Shown: positions 1 through 5,685 of the stretch, in pieces
Position numbering within the stretch: position 1 is the stretch's first letter
How the letters are laid out: each line of letters begins with the position of its first letter
Assembly (NCBI GenBank): GCA_035286745.1
Contig: DATECU010000299.1
Span: 1-9,539 of the forward strand
DNA: 9,539 bases
DNA from: DATECU01 sp035286745
GTDB taxonomy: Bacteria > Acidobacteriota > Vicinamibacteria > Fen-336
Direction: 5' to 3'
Program-made: the position numbers and the translations under genes
The notes under the pieces: generated by a model
The model's input: only the letters and a program-made list of their open reading frames with translations
The model's database searches: none
Told to the model about the DNA's origin: nothing

Positions 1-1412
1 GGGTTCCAGGCGATGGTGTCGGGGGTCAGCCAGTGCGCCCGGGCTTTCCGCAGGTCGCCGCGGGGCGCGCCCGTGGTGCTGACAGAGAGCAGGTGGCTGG
101 CCGCGTTGTAGAGGAAGATGGTCTCCGCGCAGGCCGTGGGGACGGTGAAGGGTATGTTGGCACCGTTAGGCTGGCCCCCCTGCCCGTAGTTCTCCGCCCA
201 GCTCTCGCCGATGGCCGCCTTCACCTCATAGGTTCCCGCGGGCAGGGCACGCGTGGAGAACGAATAGAGGCCGTCGCCGTCGGGGTCCTGGAGCCAGGAG
301 CGCAGACAGGCGGGATCCCAGTTGCCGGAGCAGCCCAGATGGGTCTGGTAGCTGCCGGGCGCGGTTGCGATGGCCCGATTGCGGTCGTCGGTGACCCAGT
401 GGGTCGCGTGGTGGTAGTAGAACTTCACGCTCGCGGGCGCGCCGAGCGAGAGCGGGATGTTGGCGCCGTTGCGCTCGGCGTTCTGGCCGTAGTTCTCGTC
501 CCAGGAACCGTTGAGCGCGGCCTTGTACTCGTGGCTGCCGGACGGCAGGCCGTACGCCGCCTGCCAGACGCCATCCTCGGCGTCGAAGCCCAGCTGGGTC
601 GCCGCGCACGACGGATCCCAGTCGCCGGCGCAGCCCAGCTCGGATTGCAGGCTGCCCGCGATGGTCACGCTTCCGGGTTGCGGCGCCGGGGGTGCCGGCT
701 GCACGCTCAGCAGGTGGGTCGTGGGATCGTAGCGGAAGAGCATCTCCGTGCAGTCGGCGGGAACCGTGAAGGAGATGTTGGCCCCGTTCGGCACTCCTCC
801 CTGGCCGTAGTTCTCGGCCCAGCTCTCGCGGATCGCCACCTTCGCCTCATAGCTGCCGGCTGGGATGGCCCGCGTGCGGAGGGCGTAGCTGCCGTCGCCG
901 TCAGGGTCTTGCAGCCAGGAACGGAGGCAGGCCGGATCCCAGTTGGACGTACAGCCCAGGAAGCTCTGGAAGTTGCCGGGTGCGGTGGCGATGACCCTGC
1001 CGCGGTCATCGGCGATCCAGTGCGTCTCGTGATCGTAGTAGAACTTGACGCTGGTCGGAGCGGTCAGCGCCAAAGGGATGTTGGCACCGTTGCGCTCGGC
1101 GTTCTGGCCATAGTTCTCGCCCCACGAATCGTTGAGCGCGGCCTTGTACTCGTAGCTACCAGCGGACAGGGCCAGACCGGCCTGCCAGACGCCGTCCTCG
1201 GCATCAAAGACCAGCCGGCTTGATGCGCACTCCGGCTGCCAGTCGGCGGGACAGCCCAACTCAGACTGCAAGCTCCCGGCCACCGTCACCCTCGCCGGCG
1301 CCGGCGTGTCCGCTGCTCGGGCGGGTAGCACCCCGGTGCTGCAAGCGGAGATGAGGATGAGGGAGCGCAGGGGAGCGCCGGTAGCGGAAAGGCGAATTGG
1401 CCAGAGGGACAT
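1..1412 (-). CDS. pulA: Pullulanase-type glycoside hydrolase, N-terminal part (signal peptide plus four X25-like modules); cut by the window edge
   Basis: This is the first 470 codons of an exported starch-debranching enzyme of the pullulanase (GH13, alpha-1,6-glucosidase) type; the catalytic barrel would lie before base 1. ATG at 1412 is chosen because AGGAGGT lies 4 bases upstream. Residues 1-34 look like a signal peptide: Arg7 and Arg16, a hydrophobic LILIS stretch, then ARA-A. ISAC ending at Cys24 also fits a lipobox, so a lipoprotein is possible, as in Klebsiella PulA. Residues 42-445 hold four X25-like modules, each with LGC-x4-DW/NW-x2-x-C (Cys54/62, 154/162, 261/269, 361/369; probably disulfides) and a W-x-ENYGQ motif. 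The visible end reads KARAHWLTPDTIAW, which resembles the start of the pullulanase N-terminal domain; the enzyme call rests on this and on the X25 modules. An alpha-amylase with the same modules cannot be fully excluded. The reading frame has no stop. Confidence 0.85.
   Translation of the reverse strand, partial: MSLWPIRLSATGAPLRSLILISACSTGVLPARAADTPAPARVTVAGSLQSELGCPADWQPECASSRLVFDAEDGVWQAGLALSAGSYEYKAALNDSWGENYGQNAERNGANIPLALTAPTSVKFYYDHETHWIADDRGRVIATAPGNFQSFLGCTSNWDPACLRSWLQDPDGDGSYALRTRAIPAGSYEAKVAIRESWAENYGQGGVPNGANISFTVPADCTEMLFRYDPTTHLLSVQPAPPAPQPGSVTIAGSLQSELGCAGDWDPSCAATQLGFDAEDGVWQAAYGLPSGSHEYKAALNGSWDENYGQNAERNGANIPLSLGAPASVKFYYHHATHWVTDDRNRAIATAPGSYQTHLGCSGNWDPACLRSWLQDPDGDGLYSFSTRALPAGTYEVKAAIGESWAENYGQGGQPNGANIPFTVPTACAETIFLYNAASHLLSVSTTGAPRGDLRKARAHWLTPDTIAWN
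78..668 (-). repeat. Second copy of the two-module X25 unit in pulA (residues 249-445)
   Basis: This copy repeats the motifs of the first in the same order and with no length change: VTIAGSLQSELGC at 249, NGANIPL at 316, RAIATAPG at 346 and WLQDPDGDG at 373. A short Pro/Ala linker (PAPPAPQPGS) joins the copies. The two A modules are more alike than A is to B, and likewise the two B modules, which supports duplication of a ready-made pair. Confidence 0.8.
699..1289 (-). repeat. First copy of a two-module X25 unit in pulA (residues 42-238)
   Basis: Residues 42-238 form an A-B pair of X25-like modules. The A module starts at VTVAGSLQSELGC and contains NGANIPL. The B module starts near residue 139 at RVIATAPG and contains WLQDPDGDG. 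The same order of motifs returns exactly 207 residues (621 bp) later, so this is one copy of a tandem coding duplication and not two unrelated domain pairs. X25 modules accompany starch-acting enzymes; starch binding is an inference here. Confidence 0.8.
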
Positions 1413-1416
1413 CGGG

Positions 1417-1423
1417 ACCTCCT
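1417..1423 (-). promoter_or_regulatory. Shine-Dalgarno site of pulA
   Basis: AGGAGGT on the minus strand, 4 bases before ATG 1412. It is an almost complete anti-16S match and decides the start codon. Confidence 0.8.
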
Positions 1424-1631
1424 GTCGAGGCTAGGAGACGTCGGGTCGCGAGCCGGGCCTCCCGGTCGGCCGAGCAACGACGACGGCTGAGGGGCGCGAG
1501 CCGCGGCAATCGAGGTGTTGTCTGAGCAAACCTAGGCGCAAGCGACCCGAAAGTCCCGAAGGATCGACGAAGGTTCGCCGAGAAGTGCAATTTCGACCCT
1601 CGGCGGCGCTTCCGAACTGGGGTCATGACCT

Positions 1632-1662
1632 ATCCATCGGGAGGATCCTCGGTCCCGTGGAT
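1632..1662. promoter_or_regulatory. Inverted repeat with a bulge in the divergent region
   Basis: ATCCA (1632-1636) pairs with TGGAT (1658-1662), and after one unpaired T, CGGGA (1638-1642) pairs with TCCCG (1653-1657). This gives ten base pairs with a one-base bulge and a 10-base loop. It could be an operator or a folded 5' leader; the sequence alone does not say which. Confidence 0.4.
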
Positions 1663-1668
1663 ACCCCT

Positions 1669-1687
1669 GGCGGGAGCTGGTCCCGCC
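1669..1687. promoter_or_regulatory. Perfect 7-bp inverted repeat sharing an arm with the next hairpin
   Basis: GGCGGGA (1669-1675), loop GCTGG, TCCCGCC (1681-1687). Bases 1682-1687 are also the left arm of the hairpin at 1682-1709, so in RNA only one of the two can form. Confidence 0.4.
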
Positions 1688-1709
1688 CCACTCACTAGAA
1701 TGGGGCGGG
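1682..1709. promoter_or_regulatory. Perfect 9-bp inverted repeat upstream of the plus-strand gene pair
   Basis: CCCGCCCCA (1682-1690) and TGGGGCGGG (1701-1709) around a 10-base loop, ending about 40 bases before the GTG start of the plus-strand gene. No T-run follows, so it is not a standard intrinsic terminator. An operator or a leader switch is more likely. Confidence 0.45.
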
Positions 1710-1746
1710 CGCACTTGCTCTGGCGGCGAGTCCGCGCCATGCTCGC

Positions 1747-2550
1747 GTGGTGGGGAACGTCTACTTCGAGCTGACCGAGGAGTTCAACGCCGCGGGTCCC
1801 ACGGTGTTGCTCGCCTCCGGCCAGGCCGTGGTGTACCACCGCATTGCCATCATGAGCAAGGACGGCGACTGGGTCGTCCGCGAGACGCCTGACGCCTGCC
1901 GGCGGGTGCTAGAGGTCCTTGGTTGCAGGGGAGCGCGCTACCGACCCAGCGCTCCTCTCGACGTGCGCTGGCTCGCAGGCGGCTGGTCGAGCCACTTTGA
2001 GTTCTTCGACGAACGAAAGCGCCGCATCCGCTGCGACTTCTTCAGTCGGCCGCCGCGGCTGCCTCGAGCGGTCATCGACGGCCTGTTCGAAAGGGGCCGA
2101 GGCCACCCGCTGGCGGTGGTGGACGTGGAGCCGCTCATCCTAATGAAGCAGACGCAACGCGCCAAGGACTACGCGGTGATCGGCGAGCTGTCCCGGCTGC
2201 TTCCGCCGGAGCGAGAGTTGGCGCTGACGACCGATCCCGACCGCGTGTTGGAGCTGGCGCCTCGATTCGGTTCGGCGATGGATCGGCCCGCGGTCCTGGC
2301 GGCGCTCGCAGGGGAGCGTGACCCCGTCGTGGTTGCATTGGCGCGGGAAGCAGACCGTTTGCAGGCTGAGGACCGCCGCCGACTGCGGGTCTATGAAGAT
2401 GCGGCTGCTGAGTACCTGGGCCGTCTTCGTCAGGATGGACTGACGGAGAAGCCTCTGGCCGAAGCGCAGGAGCGAGCCGTCCGCCTGGCGGAATCCTGCC
2501 TGCCGCGCCATCCACTTCCTGAGGACGAGGCCGATGCCGCTGCTCAGTGA
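1747..2550 (+). CDS. Nucleotidyltransferase-fold-like protein of unknown function
   Basis: A 267-residue soluble protein without signal peptide or membrane segment. The pattern recalls minimal nucleotidyltransferase-fold proteins of the AbiEii/DUF6036 kind. LLASGQAVVYHR (residues 21-32) is in the place of the usual GG-x-A-x-x-x-H helix. SKDGDW (37-42) could supply the paired Asp residues and RCDFF (Asp97) the third. VEPLILMKQTQRAKDY (128-143) resembles the late Lys/Arg-x-x-Asp helix of that group. The C-terminal 90 residues are charged and helical. The canonical Gly-Ser active-site motif is not obvious, so catalysis is uncertain. The start is GTG 1747 or GTG 1750 (MGNVYFELT from the latter); neither has a good ribosome site, and an in-frame TAG at 1696 limits extension. 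It overlaps the next gene by 17 bp. I know of no confident function. Confidence 0.75.
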   Translation: MVGNVYFELTEEFNAAGPTVLLASGQAVVYHRIAIMSKDGDWVVRETPDACRRVLEVLGCRGARYRPSAPLDVRWLAGGWSSHFEFFDERKRRIRCDFFSRPPRLPRAVIDGLFERGRGHPLAVVDVEPLILMKQTQRAKDYAVIGELSRLLPPERELALTTDPDRVLELAPRFGSAMDRPAVLAALAGERDPVVVALAREADRLQAEDRRRLRVYEDAAAEYLGRLRQDGLTEKPLAEAQERAVRLAESCLPRHPLPEDEADAAAQ

Positions 2551-2701
2551 AGACGACCTCACCCTTCGCGAAATGGACGATGAGGAACTGGCCCGGGCCT
2601 GGGACCTCTGGTTCGACTTGGCGCAAGAAACCAACGATGCCGACCCGCCCTACACGCACGGCGTCTTGGTTCTGGTGAAGTCCCCGCGCCGGATCGAATA
2701 G
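2534..2701 (+). CDS. Small acidic protein (55 residues) overlapping the nucleotidyltransferase-like gene
   Basis: ATG 2534 to TAG 2701 encodes 55 residues. The middle is acidic and aromatic: EDDLTLREMDDEELARAW, then DLWFDLAQETNDADPPYTHG, then a basic end (KSPRRIE). It starts inside the last codons of the upstream gene (17-bp overlap, other frame), an arrangement typical of translational coupling. The conserved-looking patch WFDLAQ-TND-DPPYTHG and the overlap make a real gene likely despite the size. The function is unknown; a partner or regulator of the upstream protein is the natural guess. No DNA-binding or membrane motif is visible. Confidence 0.65.
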   Translation: MPLLSEDDLTLREMDDEELARAWDLWFDLAQETNDADPPYTHGVLVLVKSPRRIE

Positions 2702-2709
2702 AAGGACGC

Positions 2710-2727
2710 GCGCCGCCGGTTCGGCGC
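2710..2727. terminator. Small GC-rich hairpin in the convergent spacer
   Basis: GCGCCG (2710-2715), loop CCGGTT, CGGCGC (2722-2727), 8 bases after the stop of the 55-residue gene. There is no T-run. It may help end rightward transcription together with the stronger hairpin that follows. Confidence 0.35.
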
Positions 2728-2737
2728 AGGCGGGCCG

Positions 2738-2757
2738 GCACCGGGTCTCCCCGGTGC
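2738..2757. terminator. Candidate bidirectional terminator between the convergent genes
   Basis: GCACCGGG (2738-2745), loop TCTC, CCCGGTGC (2750-2757): eight perfect, mostly G-C pairs with a four-base loop. It lies 2 bases past the modC stop (leftward) and 36 bases past the stop of the small plus-strand gene. The position is ideal for ending both transcripts. Neither side has a poly-T tract, so it may act as a 3' end stabiliser or need a factor. Confidence 0.55.
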
Positions 2758-2759
2758 AG

Positions 2760-3845
2760 CTACCCCCGCGGGATCAGGTGGATGGCGTTAGCCTTGATGA
2801 GGGCGATGATGGCCACGCCCGGGGCCAGAGCCAGCTCTTGGCAGGCGCGGCGCGTGATCAGGCTCTCCAGGGGAAAGCCGCAGTCGAGCCCCACCCGGAT
2901 CATGGCTCCCTCAGGGTGCAGGGCGATCACCCGTCCCGCCAAACGATTCCGCGCGGTGGTGGGGGCGCCTTCCTCGCGTTCGAGAATCACGTCCTCGGCC
3001 CGGATGCAGACGAACGCCTCGGCACCCAGGCCCTCGGGAGCCGGCGCCAGGATCCTGGCTGAACCCAGGGCCACCGTCGCCAGGCCCCCCGCGACCTCGA
3101 CCACCGGCCCCGCCGCCACCGTCTCCATGCCGACGATGCGGGCCACCTCAGGATCGGCGGGCCGATCGAAGACGCGCCTCACGCTGTCCACCTGCTTGAC
3201 CTGCCCCCCGTCCAGGACCACGATGCGATCGCCTAACTGAATGGCCTCGCTGCGGTCGTGGGTGACCAGCACCGAGGGCAGGGCCAGCTCTCGAAGCGTG
3301 CGGCGCAAATCCTGGCGCAGCCGCAACCGCGCGGGCCCGTCCAGCGCCGAGAGGGGCTCGTCGAGCAGCAACAGCCGTGGCCGGGGGGCCAGGGCGCGGG
3401 CCAGGGCCACCCGTTGCCGCTGCCCGCCTGAGATCTCGGCCGGAAGCCGATCGGCCAGCTCTTGAAGACCGAGCCAGGCGAGCAGCTCAAGACCGCGCTC
3501 TTGCCGTTCGACGCGGGCCATTCGCTGCAAGCCATAGACCACGTTGCCCAGGACGTTCAGATGCGGGAACAGGGCCGAATCCTGGGCCACGAAACCGAGC
3601 TGCCGCCGCCGCGGGGGGACGAAGAGAGCCTGCGCACTGTCGAGCCAGACCTCCGCTCCCCAACGAATCGAGCCCTCCGGACGTTCCAAGCCTGCCAGGC
3701 AGCGCAGGAGCGTCGTCTTGCCCGAACCCGAGGGCCCGAAGAGGACGGTGACCGAGAACCCAGAGGCCGGCACCTCAAAGGCCGCCGATATCTGCGGTCC
3801 ACCCACATAACGAAGCAACACGTCGCAGCTCAGGACAGGGTCCAC
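2760..3845 (-). CDS. modC: Molybdate ABC transporter ATP-binding protein ModC
   Basis: The ATPase that powers molybdate import through ModB, on the inner face of the membrane. The 361 residues match the ModC length and layout. Walker A is GPSGSGKT (37-44), the Q-loop is Gln88 in VAQDSALFPH, the signature is ISGGQRQR (138-145), Walker B is LLLLDEP (158-164), the D-loop is SALD (166-169) and the switch is His196 in VTHDRSEA. Residues from about 298 to 358 form a single TOBE domain (RLAGRVIALHPEGA near its start), the oxyanion-binding regulatory domain of ModC. The start is taken as GTG 3845, which overlaps the modB end by 16 bp; no strong ribosome site is visible, so coupling to modB is likely. 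GTG codons slightly downstream are possible alternatives. Tungstate transport is not excluded. Confidence 0.92.
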   Translation of the reverse strand: MDPVLSCDVLLRYVGGPQISAAFEVPASGFSVTVLFGPSGSGKTTLLRCLAGLERPEGSIRWGAEVWLDSAQALFVPPRRRQLGFVAQDSALFPHLNVLGNVVYGLQRMARVERQERGLELLAWLGLQELADRLPAEISGGQRQRVALARALAPRPRLLLLDEPLSALDGPARLRLRQDLRRTLRELALPSVLVTHDRSEAIQLGDRIVVLDGGQVKQVDSVRRVFDRPADPEVARIVGMETVAAGPVVEVAGGLATVALGSARILAPAPEGLGAEAFVCIRAEDVILEREEGAPTTARNRLAGRVIALHPEGAMIRVGLDCGFPLESLITRRACQELALAPGVAIIALIKANAIHLIPRG

Positions 3846-4504
3846 GGGCGTTTCTGCCGGCTGCGCAGGCCGTAGGTGACGGCCAGCAGGAGAAAGGAGG
3901 CAACCAGCAGGAACAGGGCGGTGCGGCCGGCAGCCTCATAGTTCATGGCCTGCACCTCGTCGTAGACGGCGATGGAGGCGGTGCGGGTGACGCCGGGGAG
4001 GTTGCCTCCCACCATCAGCACCACGCCGAACTCGCCCAGGGTGTGCGCAAAGCTCAGCACCATGCCCGCCAGGACGCCGGCCCAGGAGAGGGGCAGGATG
4101 ACGCGAAGGAAGGTGCTGAGCCGCGAGGCTCCCAGGCATTCGGAAGCCTCGATCAGCGATCTGTCCACGCTGGCGAAGGCGGCGGCGAAGGGCTGGACGG
4201 CGAAGGGGAGGCTGTAGAGCACGGACGCCAGCAGCAAGCCCTCGAACGAGAAAGGTAGAGGGTGACCGAGGACCCGCTCCCAGAGCCGGCCCAGCGGGCT
4301 TCGCGGGCCCGCAGCCAGCAGCAGGTAGAAGCCCAACACGGTAGGCGGCAGCACGATGGGGAGCGCCACCACGGCCTCCACCAGGAACTTGAGACGAAAG
4401 CGGGAGAAGGCCAGCCAGTGGGCGATGGGGAGACCCAGGGCCAGGAGAAGGAGCGTGGTCAGGCCGGCCAGTTCCAGGCTGAGCCGGACGGCTTGCCAGT
4501 CCAC
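3830..4504 (-). CDS. modB: Molybdate ABC transporter permease ModB
   Basis: The membrane channel for molybdate, 224 residues, the usual ModB size. Hydrophobic segments lie near residues 10-33, 40-66, 86-112, 136-160 and 195-213. The cytoplasmic EAA loop that docks on ModC is at about 119-140 (EASECLGASRLSTFLRVILP). The stretch from GEFG (157) to VGGNLPGVTRT (165-175) is characteristic of ModB. GTG 4504 directly follows the modA stop (TAG GTG, no gap), with GGAAGG 8 bases upstream inside modA, so the two are translated in close coupling. The last bases overlap modC. Confidence 0.93.
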   Translation of the reverse strand: MDWQAVRLSLELAGLTTLLLLALGLPIAHWLAFSRFRLKFLVEAVVALPIVLPPTVLGFYLLLAAGPRSPLGRLWERVLGHPLPFSFEGLLLASVLYSLPFAVQPFAAAFASVDRSLIEASECLGASRLSTFLRVILPLSWAGVLAGMVLSFAHTLGEFGVVLMVGGNLPGVTRTASIAVYDEVQAMNYEAAGRTALFLLVASFLLLAVTYGLRSRQKRPWTLS

Positions 4505-5314
4505 CTAGCGGCCTTCCACCAGAAAGCCGAAACGCCGCAACTCCGCAGCGGCCGGGGCCGAGAGCAGAAAGGCCCGGAAAGCCCGGGCTGCCTCCGCCTG
4601 TCTGGCCGAGCTGAGCAGCAGACCGCCCTGATCGAGAGGCGGGTAGGCGTCGAGCGGGACCTCGAGCACCCGCCCTTGATCCTTGAGCGCGGGCGAGAGG
4701 GCGAGGGACATGGGGATGAAGCCAAGGTCGGCGGCCCCCGTGTGCACGAACTGGGCCGCCTGGGCGGCGTTCTCCCCGAAGACCAGCCGCGGCCTCACCC
4801 GCTCCAGGAGGCCCGCCGCCTGTAGCGCCGCCTCTGCTGCACGTCCGTAAGGCGCATGTCGGGGATTGGCGATAGCAACGCGCCGAGCCGCGGGATGGAC
4901 CGCCGAGCCCACGCCCAACGTCTGCACGTCGATGGGCGAGCGCTTGGACACCCAGATGGCCAGGCGCCCGCGAGCGTAGACGAAGACGTCCTCGGGAGCA
5001 GCCAGACCAGCCTCCGCCAGCTTGCGAGGGTAGATCACGTCCGCCGACAGGAAGACGTCAAAGGGCGCCCCGCTTTGAAGCTGGGCGAAGAAGGCGCCCG
5101 AAGAGCCGTAGGTGATGCGAAGACGGATGCCGGGATGGTCGCGTTCGAAGGTCGGGCGCAAGGCCTGCAGGACGGGTTCCAGGTCGGAAGCGGCGGCCAC
5201 GGCGACGGTGTGGGGGCTTCCTCTGCGGCCGTCAGTCGGCGCGGCGCCGGCCGCCGTCGTCCCAACCAGGACCAAGGCGGCGAGGCGGAGACGGCCGAAG
5301 TAGGGGCGGGGCAC
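4505..5314 (-). CDS. modA: Molybdate-binding periplasmic protein ModA
   Basis: The extracytoplasmic receptor that captures molybdate and delivers it to ModB; 269 residues. The first 25 or so form a signal peptide: Arg7/Arg9/Arg10, then LAALVLVGTTAA, with a likely cut after AGA or AGAA. There is no Cys lipobox. Ligand-site family motifs are AAASDL (Ser43), TYGSSGAF (Ser71/72), FDVFLSAD and ANPRHAPYG (149-157), and DLGFIPMSLA follows near 196. The start is taken as GTG 5314 because GGAG lies 6 bases before it; TTG 5317 just upstream would put that site too close. The gene lies 77 bp after the free sulfur carrier and abuts modB. Tungstate or sulfate-like oxyanions are possible, but the modABC order favours molybdate. 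Confidence 0.9.
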   Translation of the reverse strand: MPRPYFGRLRLAALVLVGTTAAGAAPTDGRRGSPHTVAVAAASDLEPVLQALRPTFERDHPGIRLRITYGSSGAFFAQLQSGAPFDVFLSADVIYPRKLAEAGLAAPEDVFVYARGRLAIWVSKRSPIDVQTLGVGSAVHPAARRVAIANPRHAPYGRAAEAALQAAGLLERVRPRLVFGENAAQAAQFVHTGAADLGFIPMSLALSPALKDQGRVLEVPLDAYPPLDQGGLLLSSARQAEAARAFRAFLLSAPAAAELRRFGFLVEGR

Positions 5315-5360
5315 CAAGCTCTCCGAGGAAGCGCGGAGTGTCGCATTCCCCGAAGCGTGC

Positions 5361-5391
5361 CGTCAAACCCCGGAGGGGTGCCCAGCCCGCC
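5361..5391 (-). promoter_or_regulatory. Weak hairpin and possible -35 element in the gap before modA
   Basis: Most of the 77-bp gap (5315-5391) is plain GC-rich sequence. On the minus strand ACCCC-TCC-GGGGT (5379 to 5367) forms a short five-pair hairpin followed directly by TTGACG (5366-5361), which looks like a -35 box, but no acceptable -10 follows at 16-18 bases. No ModE-type palindrome is visible. It may be a weak internal promoter or just spacer. Confidence 0.2.
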
Positions 5392-5667
5392 TCAGCCCCC
5401 GGCGATGGCCGGGATGATCGAAATCTCGTCGCCGTCCCGAACCGCGGTGGCCCGGCCTTCCCGGAAGCGGATGTCCTCGCCGTTCAGGTACAGGTTCACG
5501 AAGCGTCTCAGCTCGCCGCCAGCATCGCAGATCCGAGCCTTGACGCCCGGCCATGAGGCCTCCAGGTCGTCCAGGACCTCGTTCACGGTCGAGCCGCAGC
5601 TCGCCACCAGCTCGCGGTCCCCGGTCAAGGGACGCAGCGGAGTGGGAATCCTCACCGAAACCGGCAT
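5392..5667 (-). CDS. MoaD/ThiS-family sulfur carrier protein, free-standing
   Basis: A 91-residue beta-grasp (ubiquitin-like) sulfur carrier. It ends exactly in IIPAIAGG, the exposed Gly-Gly tail that an E1-like enzyme adenylates and sulfur converts to a thiocarboxylate. Other family marks are VNEVLDDL (28-35), FVNLYLNGEDIR (56-67) and DGDEISIIP (78-86). ATG 5667 has AGGAGG 8 bases upstream. It lies 18 bp after thrC in the same direction. It is paralogous to the carrier domain of the MoeB fusion: about 35 of 91 positions are identical in a gapless alignment by eye. It could be CysO-like (cysteine synthesis with the cysM and JAMM genes), a molybdopterin-synthase small subunit, or a carrier for another sulfur product. 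The cluster favours the amino-acid role, but no moaE or cofactor gene is in view to decide. Confidence 0.9.
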   Translation of the reverse strand: MPVSVRIPTPLRPLTGDRELVASCGSTVNEVLDDLEASWPGVKARICDAGGELRRFVNLYLNGEDIRFREGRATAVRDGDEISIIPAIAGG

Positions 5668-5685
5668 TCTGAAGTCCTCCTCTCG

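Larger units (their letters stand above)
1413..1746. other. Divergent intergenic region between pulA and the plus-strand gene pair
   Basis: This 334-bp stretch has no convincing gene; the short open frames on the minus strand lack coding character. It must hold the promoters of pulA (leftward) and of the gene pair (rightward), but I find no clear -35/-10 pair for either. The pulA-proximal half has a small hairpin (CCGGG-CCT-CCCGG, 1453-1465). The half nearer the plus-strand genes (1621-1709) is packed with inverted repeats, listed separately, and with a 10-bp perfect palindrome GGTCATGACC at 1621-1630. Confidence 0.6.

Noticed and set aside
33..1223. A 396-codon open frame on the plus strand
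   Set aside because: It lies antisense to pulA, has a low-complexity Gly/Ala/Val/Arg composition and no family motif. The minus strand encodes clear X25 modules with a signal peptide and a strong ribosome site.
1261..1839. Several short minus-strand open frames across the divergent region
   Set aside because: They are Arg/Pro/Ser-rich, overlap one another or real genes, and have no ribosome sites or recognisable motifs.
5315..5317. TTG start for modA
   Set aside because: The GGAG site would be only 3 bases away; GTG 5314, one codon later, has a proper 6-base spacing. The mature protein is the same either way.
5315..5391. ModE box or molybdenum-cofactor riboswitch before modA
   Set aside because: The 77-bp gap has no TATATA-type palindrome and is too short and unstructured for the riboswitch; only a five-pair hairpin is present.
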